From: Gordonia sp. X0973
GTDB taxonomy: Bacteria > Actinomycetota > Actinomycetes > Mycobacteriales > Mycobacteriaceae
Direction: 5' to 3'
Length of the DNA: 64,000 bases
NCBI RefSeq assembly: GCF_013348785.1
Contig: NZ_CP054691.1
Coordinates: 3,038,001 to 3,102,000, forward strand
In this document: in pieces, positions 63,404 to 64,000 of the stretch
Layout: each line of letters starts with the position of its first letter
How positions within the stretch are numbered: position 1 is the first letter of the stretch
Notes under the pieces: generated by a model
What the model saw: only the letters and a program-made list of their open reading frames with translations
What the model was told of the DNA's origin: nothing
Databases searched by the model: none
Program-made: the position numbers and the translations under genes

Positions 63404-64000
63404 GCGGACCTCCCGAATCCTGCTGCGGCGGCAGCTGTGGCGGCATCGGCCAATGTCCGACGGGTGGCTGCGGCGTCCGGGCCGCGGCGCGGAACTCGGT
63501 CATCTCACGACAGTAGGTGTCCGCGTCGCGGCGCATCAACATGAACAGGGCGAAGAGCGCGCAGGCCCCGGCGATGATCTCGGGCGCCTGCGTCCAGGTG
63601 CGCGGGCCGAAGAAGGCCATCAGCGCCCCGACGACGACATAGGCACTCAGGCCCGACAGCAGCAACCGCGCCCAGTTGCGCCCGTCGCGGACGAAGTACA
63701 TGGCGACCAGCGCGATCGCCGCGCCGATGACGACTCCGACCACCAGCGAGGCGATGACCATGCCGGTGGAGCTCATCAACTCGAGCGACCGGCGCTCCGC
63801 GTCCGGTGCGTCCTTGGGCAGCTTCTCCGCGTATTGCAGCACCGTGTCGCGGGCCGTGCGATAGGAGCCGATCTGCGCGACGGACAGCGCCGCGATGACG
63901 ACGAGCCACAGTTCGGTGGCGATCGCGATCGAACCCGCGAGCACCGGCCGATCCGGCTTCGGATCGACCGGCCGTGGCTGGCCCGGCTGCGGCGCCCAGG
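63396..64000 (-). CDS. Four-helix membrane protein, 5' end outside the window
   Basis: The frame stays open to the window edge (W-A-P-Q-P-G-Q-P-R-P-V-D-P-K-P-D-R-P before V-L-A-G-S), so the true start is probably beyond base 64000. A Pro-rich cytoplasmic tail is followed by about four membrane helices and a Pro/Gln-rich C-terminus (W-P-M-P-P-Q-L-P-P-Q-Q). Overlaps the next gene by 8 bp. Family not recognised. Confidence 0.65.
   Translation of the reverse strand, partial: WAPQPGQPRPVDPKPDRPVLAGSIAIATELWLVVIAALSVAQIGSYRTARDTVLQYAEKLPKDAPDAERRSLELMSSTGMVIASLVVGVVIGAAIALVAMYFVRDGRNWARLLLSGLSAYVVVGALMAFFGPRTWTQAPEIIAGACALFALFMLMRRDADTYCREMTEFRAAARTPQPPVGHWPMPPQLPPQQDSGGPRE

Overview
The window is GC-rich actinobacterial chromosome, most likely from a mycolic-acid-containing member of the Mycobacteriales close to Gordonia. 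The evidence is a complete mce transporter operon, a HadA-HadB mycolate dehydratase next to trpT-secE-nusG-rplK-rplA, an F420-type LLM oxidoreductase, a MenJ-type menaquinone reductase, a BldC regulator, many GTG and TTG starts, and blocks whose gene order matches what I recall of Mycobacterium tuberculosis Rv0524-Rv0566 and Rv0634-Rv0641. Genus is an inference; GC was not calculated.

Layout. 1-3460: a GH76-type glycoside hydrolase cut by the window edge and a CocE/NonD esterase. 3500-3740: dispersed and tandem repeats. 3746-12280 (minus): an mce operon in an unusual order, beginning with a broken yrbEB, then mceABCDEF, an Mce-associated gene and finally yrbEA. 12428-15881 (minus): a TIGR04338-like metallohydrolase with a DUF2786 protein, then an acyl-CoA dehydrogenase with an SDR. 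15985-20778 (minus): tRNA-Tyr, tRNA-Thr, tRNA-Met, rpmG, hadAB, tRNA-Trp, secE, nusG, rplK, rplA. 20902-21393: YajQ. 21423-22516: IS481-family copy 1. 22675-43124: menaquinone region (htpX, polyprenyl synthase, menJ, menG, mgtA, menD, menB, menE, menA) with pitA, an iron-box-controlled secreted protein and accessory genes. 43223-44375 (minus): an HTH regulator and a split Clp-N-domain protein. 44555-45310: YggS. 45371-46464: IS copy 2, inverted relative to copy 1. 46562-51337: a MacB-like ABC exporter coupled to a cysteine synthase/desulfhydrase-like enzyme, and a DUF4229 protein. 51525-52031: BldC and a small membrane protein. 52099-58248 (minus): hemL, phosphatase, ResA-like thioredoxin, ccdA, resB, ccsB, a haem and System II cytochrome c maturation operon. 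58340-64000: SGNH lipoprotein, acyl-CoA oxidase-like flavoprotein, Tat-exported M20 amidohydrolase and two small membrane proteins.

How the genes fit together. MenD, MenB, MenE, MenA, MenG, the polyprenyl synthase and MenJ supply most of the steps for a partly saturated menaquinone. The ccs/res operon plus HemL matures cytochrome c, so quinone and cytochrome functions of one respiratory chain lie close together. The mce operon and HadAB serve lipid uptake and mycolate synthesis in the cell envelope.

Most notable structure. Both IS copies sit in the CTAG core of the same dispersed repeat, with 6-bp NCTAGN duplications, and both take their transposase stop codon from the target. The two copies are almost identical except for a block of about 50 bp with 19 differences. 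Other points are the permuted mce operon with an internally deleted yrbEB, a DtxR/IdeR-like box flush with a start codon, an 11-bp-spaced PHO-box-like repeat before pitA, and a triple TTGACA operator before the HTH/Clp-N pair. No gene-free stretch exceeds about 300 bp; the larger gaps hold repeats.
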